In this document: one piece after another, positions 22,362 through 30,777 of the stretch | Layout of the letters: each line of letters opens with the position of its first letter | How positions within the stretch are numbered: position 1 is the first letter of the stretch | IMG/VR virus record: IMGVR_UViG_3300042451_002118 | Span: 1-34,122 of that record | DNA length: 34,122 nucleotides | Direction: 5' to 3' (one strand) | Source: a virus | The notes under the pieces: model-generated | What the model saw: only the letters and a program-made list of their open reading frames with translations | The model's database searches: none | Told to the model about the DNA's origin: nothing | Made by a program: the position numbers and the translations under genes

Positions 22362-24245
22362 TTAATAATCCATTCCGTCCATTTTACCTTCTAGATCATT
22401 ACGTAACATGTTTTTCATGTCTAGAGATATATTGTTATAATTGTCAAGGATTGAATCAATACTTTCTCCAGCGTCGTAACGGTTTTCAGCATCTTCTTTA
22501 TATTCTAGATATTCAGCTGATGCTTCTAGTGGAGTTTCAAGTGGAAGTTCTTCATCATCTTCTACTTCATCAATTACTTCTTTAGAGGCTGCTTTTTTAC
22601 CTTTGAATTTCGACATCATTTTTTCAACTTTTTTACGAGCTACCTCTAGTTTTTTAATGTCTTTTTCAAGTTCTTTAACTTTTTTCTTGTCGGTTAAGGC
22701 TTTCATATCCTCATCTTCATCAAGTTTTGAAAGTTTAGAACGTCTATGGTCGATTAAAGCATCAATTTTGTCTAATTTAGCTTGTAGAACTTCGTGTTCT
22801 GCTTCTTTGTTGATATCTGCTAAATCTTTTTCAACACTTTCACGTAATGGTTCCATTGAATCTTCTTCCATAATGTTCAAATTAGGAATCAAGAAATCAC
22901 CTTCAGCCCAATATTGTTTATCACCAGCTTTGTTGAATTGGTCAGCTTTTGCTTTTTCAACTTCTACATTTAATGGATGATATACTCTAAATTCTTTAGG
23001 TAGTTCAGTTGTTGGACCATAGTTATCAGGTTTATTAAGTACCTGTTTTACCATTGGTGGGATATCCATAATCAATTTTTTGATTGCTGGTTGGTTAGCA
23101 TATCCCTTAACTAAATTATTGTATAGAATATCTGAAATATATAATGTTCCACTTCCTGGGTTAAAAACAATATGTTCACCAAAACGTTTTCTAATGTTTT
23201 GTGGGAAAGGAAGTTGATTTGGGATGAAACGTCTACCACCTTCACCACCTCTACCAGAAGTATTAACGCTAGGCATTTGATATGCTTCATCAACATCACT
23301 TTCTTCTATATTTTGAGAAATTGAATTTAATCCAGCACTATGACGAGAATATATTTTTTGAATTGTAGTTAAAGCTGTTTTATCACTTAAATGAGGTTGT
23401 TCAAGTTTAAAAAGAGTATCTTCAAATTCTTCAGAATTTAATTCTTCAAAAATCATATTTTGAACTACTTCACGCAATGCAATTTCTTCAAGTGATTCAC
23501 CTGCTTCTTTTCTACGCTTAAGTTCAGCTTCACGTTTTTGTTTTAGTTTAGCTTTGATTTCTTCATCAGTAAATTTGCTATCTTTTTTTTTAGTTACAGC
23601 ATCTTTAACATCTGATTTAAATTTTTCTACACCTTCTTTCAAATCACCATATCCAGATGATTTGTATTTACCTTTAGCTTCTTTTGGCTCACCTAAACCA
23701 GGATGATCAGTTACGTATCCTAAATCTTTAATACCAAATTGACCATCTTTTGTATAGTAAATTGGATCTTTTGCTAAGTTTTTAAATACGATGTCTTTAA
23801 GTTGTTGCATCGTTTTATCAGCATTTTTAGGATCTTTCATTTCAGCATAATAACCTGTCATAATTTGATCGAAGATCATATTATCCGGGTTTTTATCATC
23901 TTTGTAATCAAAAGCATGATCAAGATCTTCTTCTACAGGTTTAGAAACTTTTTTCTCTTCTGCTTTAACTTTTTCATCGTCATTTTTCTTTTTTGCTTCA
24001 GCTAAGAATGCTTCAAAAGCAGTTTCGTAAGATTCTTTTTTAGGACGATCCATCATAGCAGGCATCACAGAAATTACATTTTCTGAGATGATATTTTTGG
24101 TTTTAAGTGATGCTACTGCTTCATCAAATGTAGCAGCATTGCGTACGATATTTGGAAATTGACGTTTTGCTTCTGTAAGGAAAACACCAACGTGTCCTTT
24201 ACCTTCTTTGATTAACAAATACTGATCTTGTAATGTCTTTTTCAT
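22362..24245 (-). CDS. Hypothetical Lys/Glu-rich protein, probable prohead core component
   Basis: This 627-residue protein starts MKKTLQDQYLLIKEGKGHVG. Long charged helical regions alternate with a globular middle (about residues 320-430: PFPQNIRKRFGEHIVFNPGS, TLYISDILYNNLVKGYANQP). A long coiled coil occupies about residues 490-570 (KLDKIDALIDHRRSKLSKLD), then an acidic segment and a C-terminus ending DLEGKMDGMDY. I do not recognise a family. It occupies the gp20-gp21 interval, which in T4 holds the small core proteins gp67 and gp68, and it overlaps its upstream neighbour by 1 nt. A prohead core or internal virion role is inferred from position and composition only. Confidence 0.7.
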   Translation of the reverse strand: MKKTLQDQYLLIKEGKGHVGVFLTEAKRQFPNIVRNAATFDEAVASLKTKNIISENVISVMPAMMDRPKKESYETAFEAFLAEAKKKNDDEKVKAEEKKVSKPVEEDLDHAFDYKDDKNPDNMIFDQIMTGYYAEMKDPKNADKTMQQLKDIVFKNLAKDPIYYTKDGQFGIKDLGYVTDHPGLGEPKEAKGKYKSSGYGDLKEGVEKFKSDVKDAVTKKKDSKFTDEEIKAKLKQKREAELKRRKEAGESLEEIALREVVQNMIFEELNSEEFEDTLFKLEQPHLSDKTALTTIQKIYSRHSAGLNSISQNIEESDVDEAYQMPSVNTSGRGGEGGRRFIPNQLPFPQNIRKRFGEHIVFNPGSGTLYISDILYNNLVKGYANQPAIKKLIMDIPPMVKQVLNKPDNYGPTTELPKEFRVYHPLNVEVEKAKADQFNKAGDKQYWAEGDFLIPNLNIMEEDSMEPLRESVEKDLADINKEAEHEVLQAKLDKIDALIDHRRSKLSKLDEDEDMKALTDKKKVKELEKDIKKLEVARKKVEKMMSKFKGKKAASKEVIDEVEDDEELPLETPLEASAEYLEYKEDAENRYDAGESIDSILDNYNNISLDMKNMLRNDLEGKMDGMDY

Positions 24246-24748
24246 TATTTTTCTGATAAGAGTTGTTTTATTTCTTTTAAATAGCTTAAAACTATTTCGA
24301 TTGGTTTATTGATATCATATGAACCAGCATTTCCACCGTATAATTCAATAGTTTCATTTTTTGCATTTGAAACAAGTGGTTGAATTTCGTTCATTAATTT
24401 TTCAATTTCGTCTAACGAAGCAATACGTCTTTTTTGAACGTCATTCATTTCGTTTAATGTATCATCTTCCCAAAGTTGTTTAACTTCCAAACCAGACCCT
24501 TTAATTTTTTTAGGTACTAGTGTGTATTTAAATTGCTTTACATAAGCATTATCCTTAACACCTTCAGAACCAGCACTTGGACCCATTCCTAAAGTTGCTC
24601 CAGGACCTTCTTTAATATTTTTTGTTTTTTTAAATGCCTTTGGAGTAGCATAATTCATTCCTTGACCAGGAGAAAACGAAGCACCACCCATTCCGGTAGC
24701 GCTCATTTCTGCTAGTTTTTTGCGAATTATTTCTTTAATTTTTTCCAT
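24245..24748 (-). CDS. Hypothetical head-region protein
   Basis: This 167-residue protein begins MEKIKEIIRKKLAEMSATGM, a short amphipathic helix like those at the N-termini of several proteins here. A Gly-rich segment GGASFSPGQGMNYATPKAF follows, of a kind I recall from head-gene regions of environmental T4-like phages. The middle has FKYTLVPKKIKGSGLEVKQL and the C-terminal half is helical (IASLDEIEKLMNEIQPLVSN, LSYLKEIKQLLSEK). It overlaps the upstream gene by 14 nt and the downstream gene by 1 nt, so all three are probably co-translated. It lies in the gp67/gp68 interval; equivalence to either is not shown. Confidence 0.68.
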   Translation of the reverse strand: MEKIKEIIRKKLAEMSATGMGGASFSPGQGMNYATPKAFKKTKNIKEGPGATLGMGPSAGSEGVKDNAYVKQFKYTLVPKKIKGSGLEVKQLWEDDTLNEMNDVQKRRIASLDEIEKLMNEIQPLVSNAKNETIELYGGNAGSYDINKPIEIVLSYLKEIKQLLSEK

Positions 24749-25598
24749 TTACAGTTTCTAACTCGTTGATTAAATCATAATACTGCAACAAGTCAACTAA
24801 ATCATTATCGGTAATTTTAGCTGTTTTAGCTGGTACCTGGATAATATTGATAATTTCGTTGATTTTGATTTTAGTTACTTCGTTTTTAGTTTTAGCGTTT
24901 AGTTTAGCTAATTCTTCTTTAATTTCAACTACCTTGGTAGTGTAAAATTCTTTTAAACGTGGTTTATTATCAACCGAAGTAATAAATTCTTTAAGGATTT
25001 CTTTTTGACGTGGGTGTAGATCGTTGTATTTTGTATTAAAGCTTTCTAATACCAGTTTATACGCTAAAAAGCGAACGTCTTTATCAGCTTTTTCAAATTC
25101 ACCCATTACCTCGTCACGTACTTTACTTTCAGCAATTTTAGCAGCAGTTAAATGCTCTAAAATAGTTACTTTATTGTTGATAGCTTGATCAGGATCAATA
25201 GTATGTTGAGCATTTGCGATTTCAGTCAACGTATAGAATGCAGCAAACATTTTATAGTTTGGTAGCTTGTGATTAAAAAACTCGTTTAAATCGTAGTGTT
25301 TTTGAATCTCGTTGATCAAATTGTATTTTTGACGTTTGATAGCTCCTCTATTCAATGTTTTAGAAGATTCGATTAATGTATCTACTACAACGTTTGCTTT
25401 ACCTTCAGTTAATGATGTTCTTTTAAGTAACGTTTCATATAACTTATACTCACGACCCAATTCCGACTTAACGAAATATTTTTTAAGTATATCTTTAGCC
25501 GGGGAATCCTTTCCATCCAGTGTGTCTGTGGTGATCTGGCGAACCAAAAGTTCAAAGAGGATACCCGTGTTTTTATACTTTGAATGTTTAACTTGCAT
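24735..25598 (-). CDS. Hypothetical head-region protein, helical
   Basis: This 287-residue protein starts MQVKHSKYKNTGILFELLVR and is almost entirely predicted to be helical: DTLIESSKTLNRGAIKRQKY, ILEHLTAAKIAESKVRDEVM, and a C-terminal coiled stretch YTTKVVEIKEELAKLNAKTK. From memory, the opening (KYKNTGILFELLVRQ) recurs in proteins next to portal genes in T4-like environmental phages, without known function. It lies 40 nt after the portal gene, behind an exact ATATTTATAA box, and begins the core-protein run 287aa-167aa-627aa-gp21. A role in prohead core or portal assembly is plausible but inferred. Confidence 0.68.
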   Translation of the reverse strand: MQVKHSKYKNTGILFELLVRQITTDTLDGKDSPAKDILKKYFVKSELGREYKLYETLLKRTSLTEGKANVVVDTLIESSKTLNRGAIKRQKYNLINEIQKHYDLNEFFNHKLPNYKMFAAFYTLTEIANAQHTIDPDQAINNKVTILEHLTAAKIAESKVRDEVMGEFEKADKDVRFLAYKLVLESFNTKYNDLHPRQKEILKEFITSVDNKPRLKEFYTTKVVEIKEELAKLNAKTKNEVTKIKINEIINIIQVPAKTAKITDNDLVDLLQYYDLINELETVNGKN

Positions 25599-25617
25599 TC
25601 TGGTAATATTTGTTTAT

Positions 25618-25627
25618 TTATAAATAT
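25618..25627 (-). promoter_or_regulatory. ATATTTATAA box upstream of the head-core run
   Basis: Exact decamer in the extended form ATATATTTATAAATAAA, in the 40-nt gap after the portal stop and 19 nt before the ATG at 25598. Confidence 0.45.
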
Positions 25628-25638
25628 ATAGAATTTTC

Positions 25639-27537
25639 TTACTCTCGTATCTGTGATTCATCTAATAGTGAATTCCCCCTAATGTCTGATTCAAAAATCA
25701 TTTGTTTGTGTTGGTTTTTGATATCATTAAACATTCTCTTGTTAGGATTTGGTTTACCTTTAGTTTCAAGTGCTAATGGGCTACCACCTTTGTATTGAGG
25801 TCTAATTGAATCTGATTCGTCTCCGTCTTTTTTAACGCCGTCTGTTCCAAGTCTGTCTTTTCCAAGTGCATTATCTTGTGTATTTTTATCAGTTACTTTT
25901 TCTTCAGGGCGACCTAAATCTTTATCCTCATCATATCCTAAAGGTACTTCAGTTGCTTCATATCTACCTCTACCATATAAGGAAGCTAGATCGTGTGGTG
26001 TACCGTAAGATTTTCCAGTTTCAAGTGGGTCGTTACCTTCGTTTTCAATCTGTGCAATACGGAATTTACGTTTAGCATCTTGTAAAAGCAAGTCTCTATA
26101 TTCATCATATTGATCTTCACTCAAATGGAATAAGTTTTCATATATCCAGTCAGTAGGTAGGAGTTTATTTTCCATCATCTGAGCAGCTAGATCAACTTTT
26201 TCTTTCATCAATGCTACTCTTTCTTGATCGTAAATGATTGAAGGTGTAGTAAGTGATAATTCAAAGTTTGTCATGCTTTCGTCACGATAACCTTGAGAAT
26301 ATAAGTGAACTAAAGCAATTTTAGTCAATTCAGATACAACAATACGTTGAATACGCTCAATTGTACGTGCAAATCGAATATCTTCAGCAGCTAATGTAGC
26401 TTTACCTGTTAAATCTTTTTCGTAACCCATAAATGCTTTAGGCACCTTAAGGGCAGCAAATAATTTATCACGTAAGTAGGTAACGTCTTCAATACCTTGC
26501 CATTGTAGACCTGCTAAATTATCAATTTTAGTTGCTTGATCATTACCACGTACTGGGATATAGAAGTCTTCAAGTAGGTTTTGCATGTTGTACTTCAAGT
26601 TATAATCACCAGTATTTTGGTCAATATAAGGAGTACGTTTCATTTTGGAAATTGTTTTCTGCATGAAGTTTTCTACTTCAGCAGGTGCAATGTTTCCAAC
26701 ATTGATGTAGAAGATACGTTTTTCAGGTGCGCGAACGATACGGTGAATTAACATCGCATCCTCCATCATAATATATTGCTTAAACAGCTTACGAGCAGGC
26801 TCTAAATATGATCTACCATAAGGTAAAAAGTTAGTATCCGTTAATAAACGGAAGTGTGCCATTTCATAGTTGTCAAAGAAAATAGCATTTGCTTGATTAC
26901 CTGAATTTGGTACGTTGTAATAACCATAGTCTGAAGGGGATGAAATACCATCTGGATCAAAACGGAAACGTACTGAATTTGGGTGGTCTTTATCGTACCC
27001 GTCTTGTCTTTCAATATGGAATGCGTTGTAAGGGATTACATTATACACACCAAATTTTTCGGCAATTTCTAGTTTCAAGAAGAAATCACCATATTTCAAC
27101 ATGTTACGAATCCAAGGCCACAAGTTAAATTCTACATTCAATACATCATAGAATAAATTGTATAGAATTTTTTGTACATCTTCATCAGATGAGCGAATTT
27201 GTAATACCTCACCCATGTCATTACGCAATGTACTTTCATCAGCTAAGATATCTAGGGCAGAAGCAATAATAGCATCTGTATCCATTGAATCATATTCGGA
27301 ATAAAGTGTGGGGCGTAAAGTTTGGTAGTTGAAGCTACTTTGATATCCATAAATTGAGGTGTGTGAGTTAGTATAGATACGATTAAATCTATCTACCAAC
27401 GCATTTGTTTCATATTCACCTGAAACTTGGATCTTGTTTATATCAAATACTTTTAACTGGTTATCTCCTTCATTTCGAATGATAACATCAGTTGAAAATA
27501 GTCGTCTTAATCGTGTAAATAATCCTGTATCTGCCAT
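25639..27537 (-). CDS. 20: Portal vertex protein, T4 gp20-like
   Basis: This 632-residue protein (T4 gp20 has about 524) forms the dodecameric ring through which DNA enters and leaves the head. Characteristic parts are YDSMDTDAIIASALDILADE near residue 85, WIRNMLKYGDFFLKLEI near 145, RAPEKRIFYINVGNIAPAEV near 275 with KMKRTPYIDQNTGDY following, and VPKAFMGYEKDLTGKATLAAEDIRFARTIERIQ near 365-400. The C-terminal ~110 residues (from about 520) are polar, low-complexity and rich in Asp/Lys/Gly, which accounts for much of the extra length. It starts 8 nt after the terminase stop, in the same order as T4 with gp18/gp19 absent from between. Confidence 0.94.
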   Translation of the reverse strand: MADTGLFTRLRRLFSTDVIIRNEGDNQLKVFDINKIQVSGEYETNALVDRFNRIYTNSHTSIYGYQSSFNYQTLRPTLYSEYDSMDTDAIIASALDILADESTLRNDMGEVLQIRSSDEDVQKILYNLFYDVLNVEFNLWPWIRNMLKYGDFFLKLEIAEKFGVYNVIPYNAFHIERQDGYDKDHPNSVRFRFDPDGISSPSDYGYYNVPNSGNQANAIFFDNYEMAHFRLLTDTNFLPYGRSYLEPARKLFKQYIMMEDAMLIHRIVRAPEKRIFYINVGNIAPAEVENFMQKTISKMKRTPYIDQNTGDYNLKYNMQNLLEDFYIPVRGNDQATKIDNLAGLQWQGIEDVTYLRDKLFAALKVPKAFMGYEKDLTGKATLAAEDIRFARTIERIQRIVVSELTKIALVHLYSQGYRDESMTNFELSLTTPSIIYDQERVALMKEKVDLAAQMMENKLLPTDWIYENLFHLSEDQYDEYRDLLLQDAKRKFRIAQIENEGNDPLETGKSYGTPHDLASLYGRGRYEATEVPLGYDEDKDLGRPEEKVTDKNTQDNALGKDRLGTDGVKKDGDESDSIRPQYKGGSPLALETKGKPNPNKRMFNDIKNQHKQMIFESDIRGNSLLDESQIRE

Positions 27538-27545
27538 ATTTTAGT

Positions 27546-29147
27546 TTATATAAGCCAAGAAATGTCTTCTTTGCCGTTTGAGTAAGGGTTGTCTATTTGA
27601 AATGGGTTGTTATTATACTTATCAGCATAACTAGGCCCATTGGAATAACCTCCAGCATATGCGGTTTTGGAATTACCAATACCATTTAACATACTTTTAG
27701 TCATTTCCATATTACTTGTTCTAAGTTTAAATGCGGTTTCACGTAAGTAACAACCAATACAAAATGCCATTACTAGGTCATCATTGTATCCTGATTGAGC
27801 TTCTGCTCTACCGTTTCTCCATATAAATACTTTCATTTCCTCCATTAGGCGAGCAGAATGAAAAACAACTCCTTTATCCATAACAGCTTCTTGGAATTTT
27901 CCAATTGCTATAGGACGAGTTGTATTTGACATTGTAAAACCTGGGGTCATTTTACTGTGATCCATATAAGGATCAAAGAAAGAATCTACATTATTTGATC
28001 CACCTTTTGGTGAGTAATAGAAATTTTGATAACCTCTGTCTAAAATGGTTTGTACGGTTGACCAACCTACGCTTTGATTTTCGACTGCTAACAAGGCATT
28101 GTTATATTCCGTTGCAATGCTTGTTAACAAATGTCCATAATCTTTTGTATTAATTTGGCCCTTATATTCACCTACCTGAGTGAATGTTTCGACATCAAAG
28201 ATGTGAAACGCCGAATAATCCTTGCCATCGCCACGCGCTACATCAGCTACGATCAGATAACTCCTCGAATAATCCGCTGGTTCCCAAATCCATAGATTTT
28301 GATCAATACCACGTTTTTCTAGAGGTTCTTTCACGTGAAATTGTTCGTAAAAAGTAATATCTTCAGGGGTGAATACTGTATCACCCGATGTTGTAAAGTC
28401 ACAGTCACATTCCTGTGCTGCCATTCGAATACCTAAATCTTTATCTTGTTGATCTCTCCATGATTGATCTCGTTCAGGGTGAACTTCCCAAGGTAATCTA
28501 ATAGGTAAGAAACTGTTATCACCCATTTCAGCATTAACCCATGTCTGATGGAACCAGTTACCTGTACCATAAGGTGTAGATAATGCAATACATCCACCAC
28601 CAGTAGCTAAGGTTTGTTGAGCTGAGGCCCAAATCTCACCAATGTTGTGAATGAAGGCGGCCTCATCTATAATCAACAATGAAACGGCTTCTGATCGACC
28701 TGCATCTGCTGATGCACCAACTGCTTTAATTTGAGATCCATTTGGCAGTCGAAGTGTTAATTTATTTGCCTCGTCAGGTTTATTTGCAAATTTCAACCAG
28801 GAAGGTAAGCTTTCATACATGAATTTTACCTTGGTAACCATGTTTTTAGCGGTTTCCTGTTTTGTTGCAATACAAAGGATGTTTTTATCTTCATGGAAGA
28901 TCATCATCCACAATGAATAACCTGCGGCTAATGTTGAGATACCTAACTGGCGAGATTTAAGTACTATTGAGTATGGGTTCTCTTGGAATAGAGTAAGTAC
29001 TTTTTCTTGGAATGGATAAAGGTTAAAAGGCATTCGCCCACGCTTCGGATGCTGGATCTGGCAGTATTTTTTCATAAAATATGCCGGTGATTGGGCACAC
29101 TTTATATACTCCTCGCGGACGACTTGTTTTAAACTTTTTTCTTCCAT
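27546..29147 (-). CDS. 17: Terminase large subunit, T4 gp17-like
   Basis: This 533-residue protein is the ATPase motor and nuclease that packages DNA. FNLYPFQEKV (residues 41-50) is a gp17-type adenine-binding region. The P-loop reads VLKSRQLGIST (62-72), with Ile where classical Walker A has Lys and a Lys at 64, as in deviant terminase P-loops. Walker B is LLIIDEAAF (D161/E162) and the coupling motif is STPYGTGNWFH (190-200). The RNase H-like nuclease has YLIVADVARGDGKDY (D302), AVENQS (E356) and YNDDLVMAF (D456/D457). T4 gp17 is about 610 residues. Its start overlaps the previous stop by one base (TAATG), coupling it to the membrane-protein genes. No gp16 (small subunit) gene is evident next to it. 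Confidence 0.95.
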   Translation of the reverse strand: MEEKSLKQVVREEYIKCAQSPAYFMKKYCQIQHPKRGRMPFNLYPFQEKVLTLFQENPYSIVLKSRQLGISTLAAGYSLWMMIFHEDKNILCIATKQETAKNMVTKVKFMYESLPSWLKFANKPDEANKLTLRLPNGSQIKAVGASADAGRSEAVSLLIIDEAAFIHNIGEIWASAQQTLATGGGCIALSTPYGTGNWFHQTWVNAEMGDNSFLPIRLPWEVHPERDQSWRDQQDKDLGIRMAAQECDCDFTTSGDTVFTPEDITFYEQFHVKEPLEKRGIDQNLWIWEPADYSRSYLIVADVARGDGKDYSAFHIFDVETFTQVGEYKGQINTKDYGHLLTSIATEYNNALLAVENQSVGWSTVQTILDRGYQNFYYSPKGGSNNVDSFFDPYMDHSKMTPGFTMSNTTRPIAIGKFQEAVMDKGVVFHSARLMEEMKVFIWRNGRAEAQSGYNDDLVMAFCIGCYLRETAFKLRTSNMEMTKSMLNGIGNSKTAYAGGYSNGPSYADKYNNNPFQIDNPYSNGKEDISWLI

Positions 29148-29575
29148 TACTTAATTATGGTAAATGTAAGAAGAATAAGTATGGAAGACACGAATCCTCC
29201 ACCTAACCATTTAATACCTTTCTTTAAGTTAGTGTTTTTGCGAGTTAGATCTTTAACGTCTTTTTCTAATCCTTTAATTACAGTATCTTGTACAGTAACA
29301 ATCTTTTCATAGTCTGCTACTTGCTTAAGATAATTTTTTTCTTTAGATACGTAAATGCTAATTGTACTATCTTTGGCGTCAATTTTTTCATTCAACTGCC
29401 ATACCATTTTGTTTACAACTTTTAATTCAGCAATAGCAGAATCACCTCGTGTAAGGTCAATTGCAATAGCTCGTGCTTTATCGTGTGAAAAACAAATTTT
29501 ATCTGTAACGGTCTGAGAAAAACTGCTCGAGCTCAGTATTAGAAGCACTAGTAAGATCTTTAATTTTGTTGCCAT
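29147..29575 (-). CDS. Exported coiled-coil protein with C-terminal membrane anchor; possible spanin partner
   Basis: This 142-residue protein starts with a clear signal peptide (MATKLKILLVLLILSSSSFS, cut probably before Q21, in Bacteroidetes style). The mature part is helical with coiled-coil character (residues ~55-120), ending in a hydrophobic segment at about 123-141 (WLGGGFVSSILILLTFTIIK). There is no lipobox Cys, so it is not a typical Rz1-type lipoprotein. The first 77 nt lie inside the 3' end of the upstream membrane gene in the +1 frame, the same arrangement as nested Rz/Rz1. It ends in a TAATG overlap with terminase. An envelope role at lysis is inferred from architecture and overlap; other envelope functions are possible. 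Confidence 0.68.
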   Translation of the reverse strand: MATKLKILLVLLILSSSSFSQTVTDKICFSHDKARAIAIDLTRGDSAIAELKVVNKMVWQLNEKIDAKDSTISIYVSKEKNYLKQVADYEKIVTVQDTVIKGLEKDVKDLTRKNTNLKKGIKWLGGGFVSSILILLTFTIIK

Positions 29576-29864
29576 AATATGTGCGTGTTTGTTGTAGCTC
29601 TTTTTCGGTGTGTTTAATTTCTATATTCAATGAATCAACAATGTGATTTTGTTGATCGAGTTGTTTGTTTAAAACTTTTTGACCAAATTTCAATACTTCA
29701 ATATTGTTTTTTAGTCGCTCAATTTCCTGTTTTTGTTTTTCGTATTTGTCAGTTGGTGTAGGTTTTTCAATATCACACTTAACTAAAAATACTAGTAACA
29801 ATAAAAGTATCCCACCTATGATAAGATGGGATAACTTTAGTTGGAATGTTTTATTTTGGATCAT
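29499..29864 (-). CDS. Membrane-anchored coiled-coil protein, i-spanin (Rz)-like
   Basis: This 121-residue protein has one N-terminal transmembrane helix (residues ~11-29, SHLIIGGILLLLLVFLVKC). A periplasmic-type coiled coil follows (about 40-105) with EKQKQEIERLKNNIEVLKFG and NIEIKHTEKELQQTRTYYGN, and a short polar end. This is the architecture of inner-membrane spanins such as lambda Rz, though length and sequence alone do not prove it. The 3' end overlaps the next gene by 77 nt in another frame, and its start overlaps the upstream stop by 4 nt (ATGA). The Cys after the helix (VKC) could look like a lipidation site, but Lys at -1 makes that unlikely. No holin or endolysin is seen in the window. 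Confidence 0.68.
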   Translation of the reverse strand: MIQNKTFQLKLSHLIIGGILLLLLVFLVKCDIEKPTPTDKYEKQKQEIERLKNNIEVLKFGQKVLNKQLDQQNHIVDSLNIEIKHTEKELQQTRTYYGNKIKDLTSASNTELEQFFSDRYR

Positions 29865-30754
29865 GCTTCAACTTCTCTACCAGCAGCACGTTTCAAATCG
29901 TCCATCATTGATTTAGCGAATTTGAATTTATCTTTTGCTAGTTTTAAAATACCATCAATTTTAGCTTTATCATCTTTATTTTTCTTAACTGAAGCTAGGA
30001 ATTGATTGAATTTAACTTTCTTTTCTTCTGGGGTAGATGCTAATTCTTTTGCTGTTGAATCACTACCTGCTGATTTAGTTGCTGCTGCATCTTCATCATC
30101 AGAATAAGATACATCATCGAATCCATCATCTCCAGGTGTACGAGTAGCTATTTTTGCTTTAGGTTCACCTGCTGGTCTTCCTTTTTTACCTGTAGAAGCT
30201 GGTTTTTCTGGTTTGTTTGGATCTGCTTTTCTACCACGTTGTCCTGGTTCTTTTAAACCTAATGCTTTTAAGATAGCATTGTTTGTTTGATTATCTTGCA
30301 ATTTACTTCCAGAATCGTCAAATTCTGTTTGTTTTTTCAAAGCTTGAGCAACAGCAGAAGTTTGACCTTTACCAGAAATTTGTTGACGGATAGCTTTCAA
30401 AAGACCTTTTAAACCTTCTTTATCCATTTTAGATACATCTGCTTTAGATATTCCTCTATCTGAAAGTGTTCTGTTAACAACTTTTTCCATAGCTGCTTCT
30501 AGTGTATCTTCTTCACCATATTTTGCTGCTACTTGTTTATCAAATCGACCACCGAAATCTGGGACTTCATTAAGTTCTTCTGATTCAGCTACACCGGTTT
30601 TCATCAATTCAGCTTTTTTCTTTTGTAGGGCTTTGATTTCTAAATCGGCAGCTTTAATAGCAGCCATTTGAGCTGCTTTTTCTTCTGCTTCACCTTCATG
30701 TAAAACAGCACTAATTTCTTCACGTATGATTTCGAGTAAACGAGATTTTTTCAT
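29861..30754 (-). CDS. Lys/Ala-rich protein with AT-hook-like segment, possible internal head protein
   Basis: This 297-residue protein begins MKKSRLLEIIREEISAVLHE, an amphipathic helix like those opening several neighbouring genes. A helical Lys/Glu/Ala region follows, then a basic linker with RGRKADP (173-179) and KKGRPAGEP (190-198), the latter like an AT-hook core. Next comes an acidic patch (SYSDDEDAA) and a helical basic C-terminus (KKNKDDKAKIDGILKLAKDK, SMMDDLKRAAGREVEA). Nucleic-acid binding is plausible. It could be an internal protein packaged with the DNA, or a core component. I recognise no named family. An exact ATATTTATAA box lies 13 nt before its start, and its stop overlaps the next start by 4 nt. 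Confidence 0.65.
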   Translation of the reverse strand: MKKSRLLEIIREEISAVLHEGEAEEKAAQMAAIKAADLEIKALQKKKAELMKTGVAESEELNEVPDFGGRFDKQVAAKYGEEDTLEAAMEKVVNRTLSDRGISKADVSKMDKEGLKGLLKAIRQQISGKGQTSAVAQALKKQTEFDDSGSKLQDNQTNNAILKALGLKEPGQRGRKADPNKPEKPASTGKKGRPAGEPKAKIATRTPGDDGFDDVSYSDDEDAAATKSAGSDSTAKELASTPEEKKVKFNQFLASVKKNKDDKAKIDGILKLAKDKFKFAKSMMDDLKRAAGREVEA

Positions 30755-30767
30755 TGTCTAATTTTAT

Positions 30768-30777
30768 TTATAAATAT
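30768..30777 (-). promoter_or_regulatory. ATATTTATAA box between the kinase gene and the AT-hook-like gene
   Basis: Exact decamer in the extended form ATATTTATAAATAAAAT, 13 nt before the ATG at 30754, overlapping the kinase stop codon by one base. Confidence 0.45.

Noticed and set aside
29775-29833. Lipoprotein signal (VKC) in the 121-aa membrane protein
   Set aside because: Lys at -1 and Val at -2 do not fit a lipobox and the hydrophobic stretch is long enough for a membrane helix, so an anchored inner-membrane protein is more likely.
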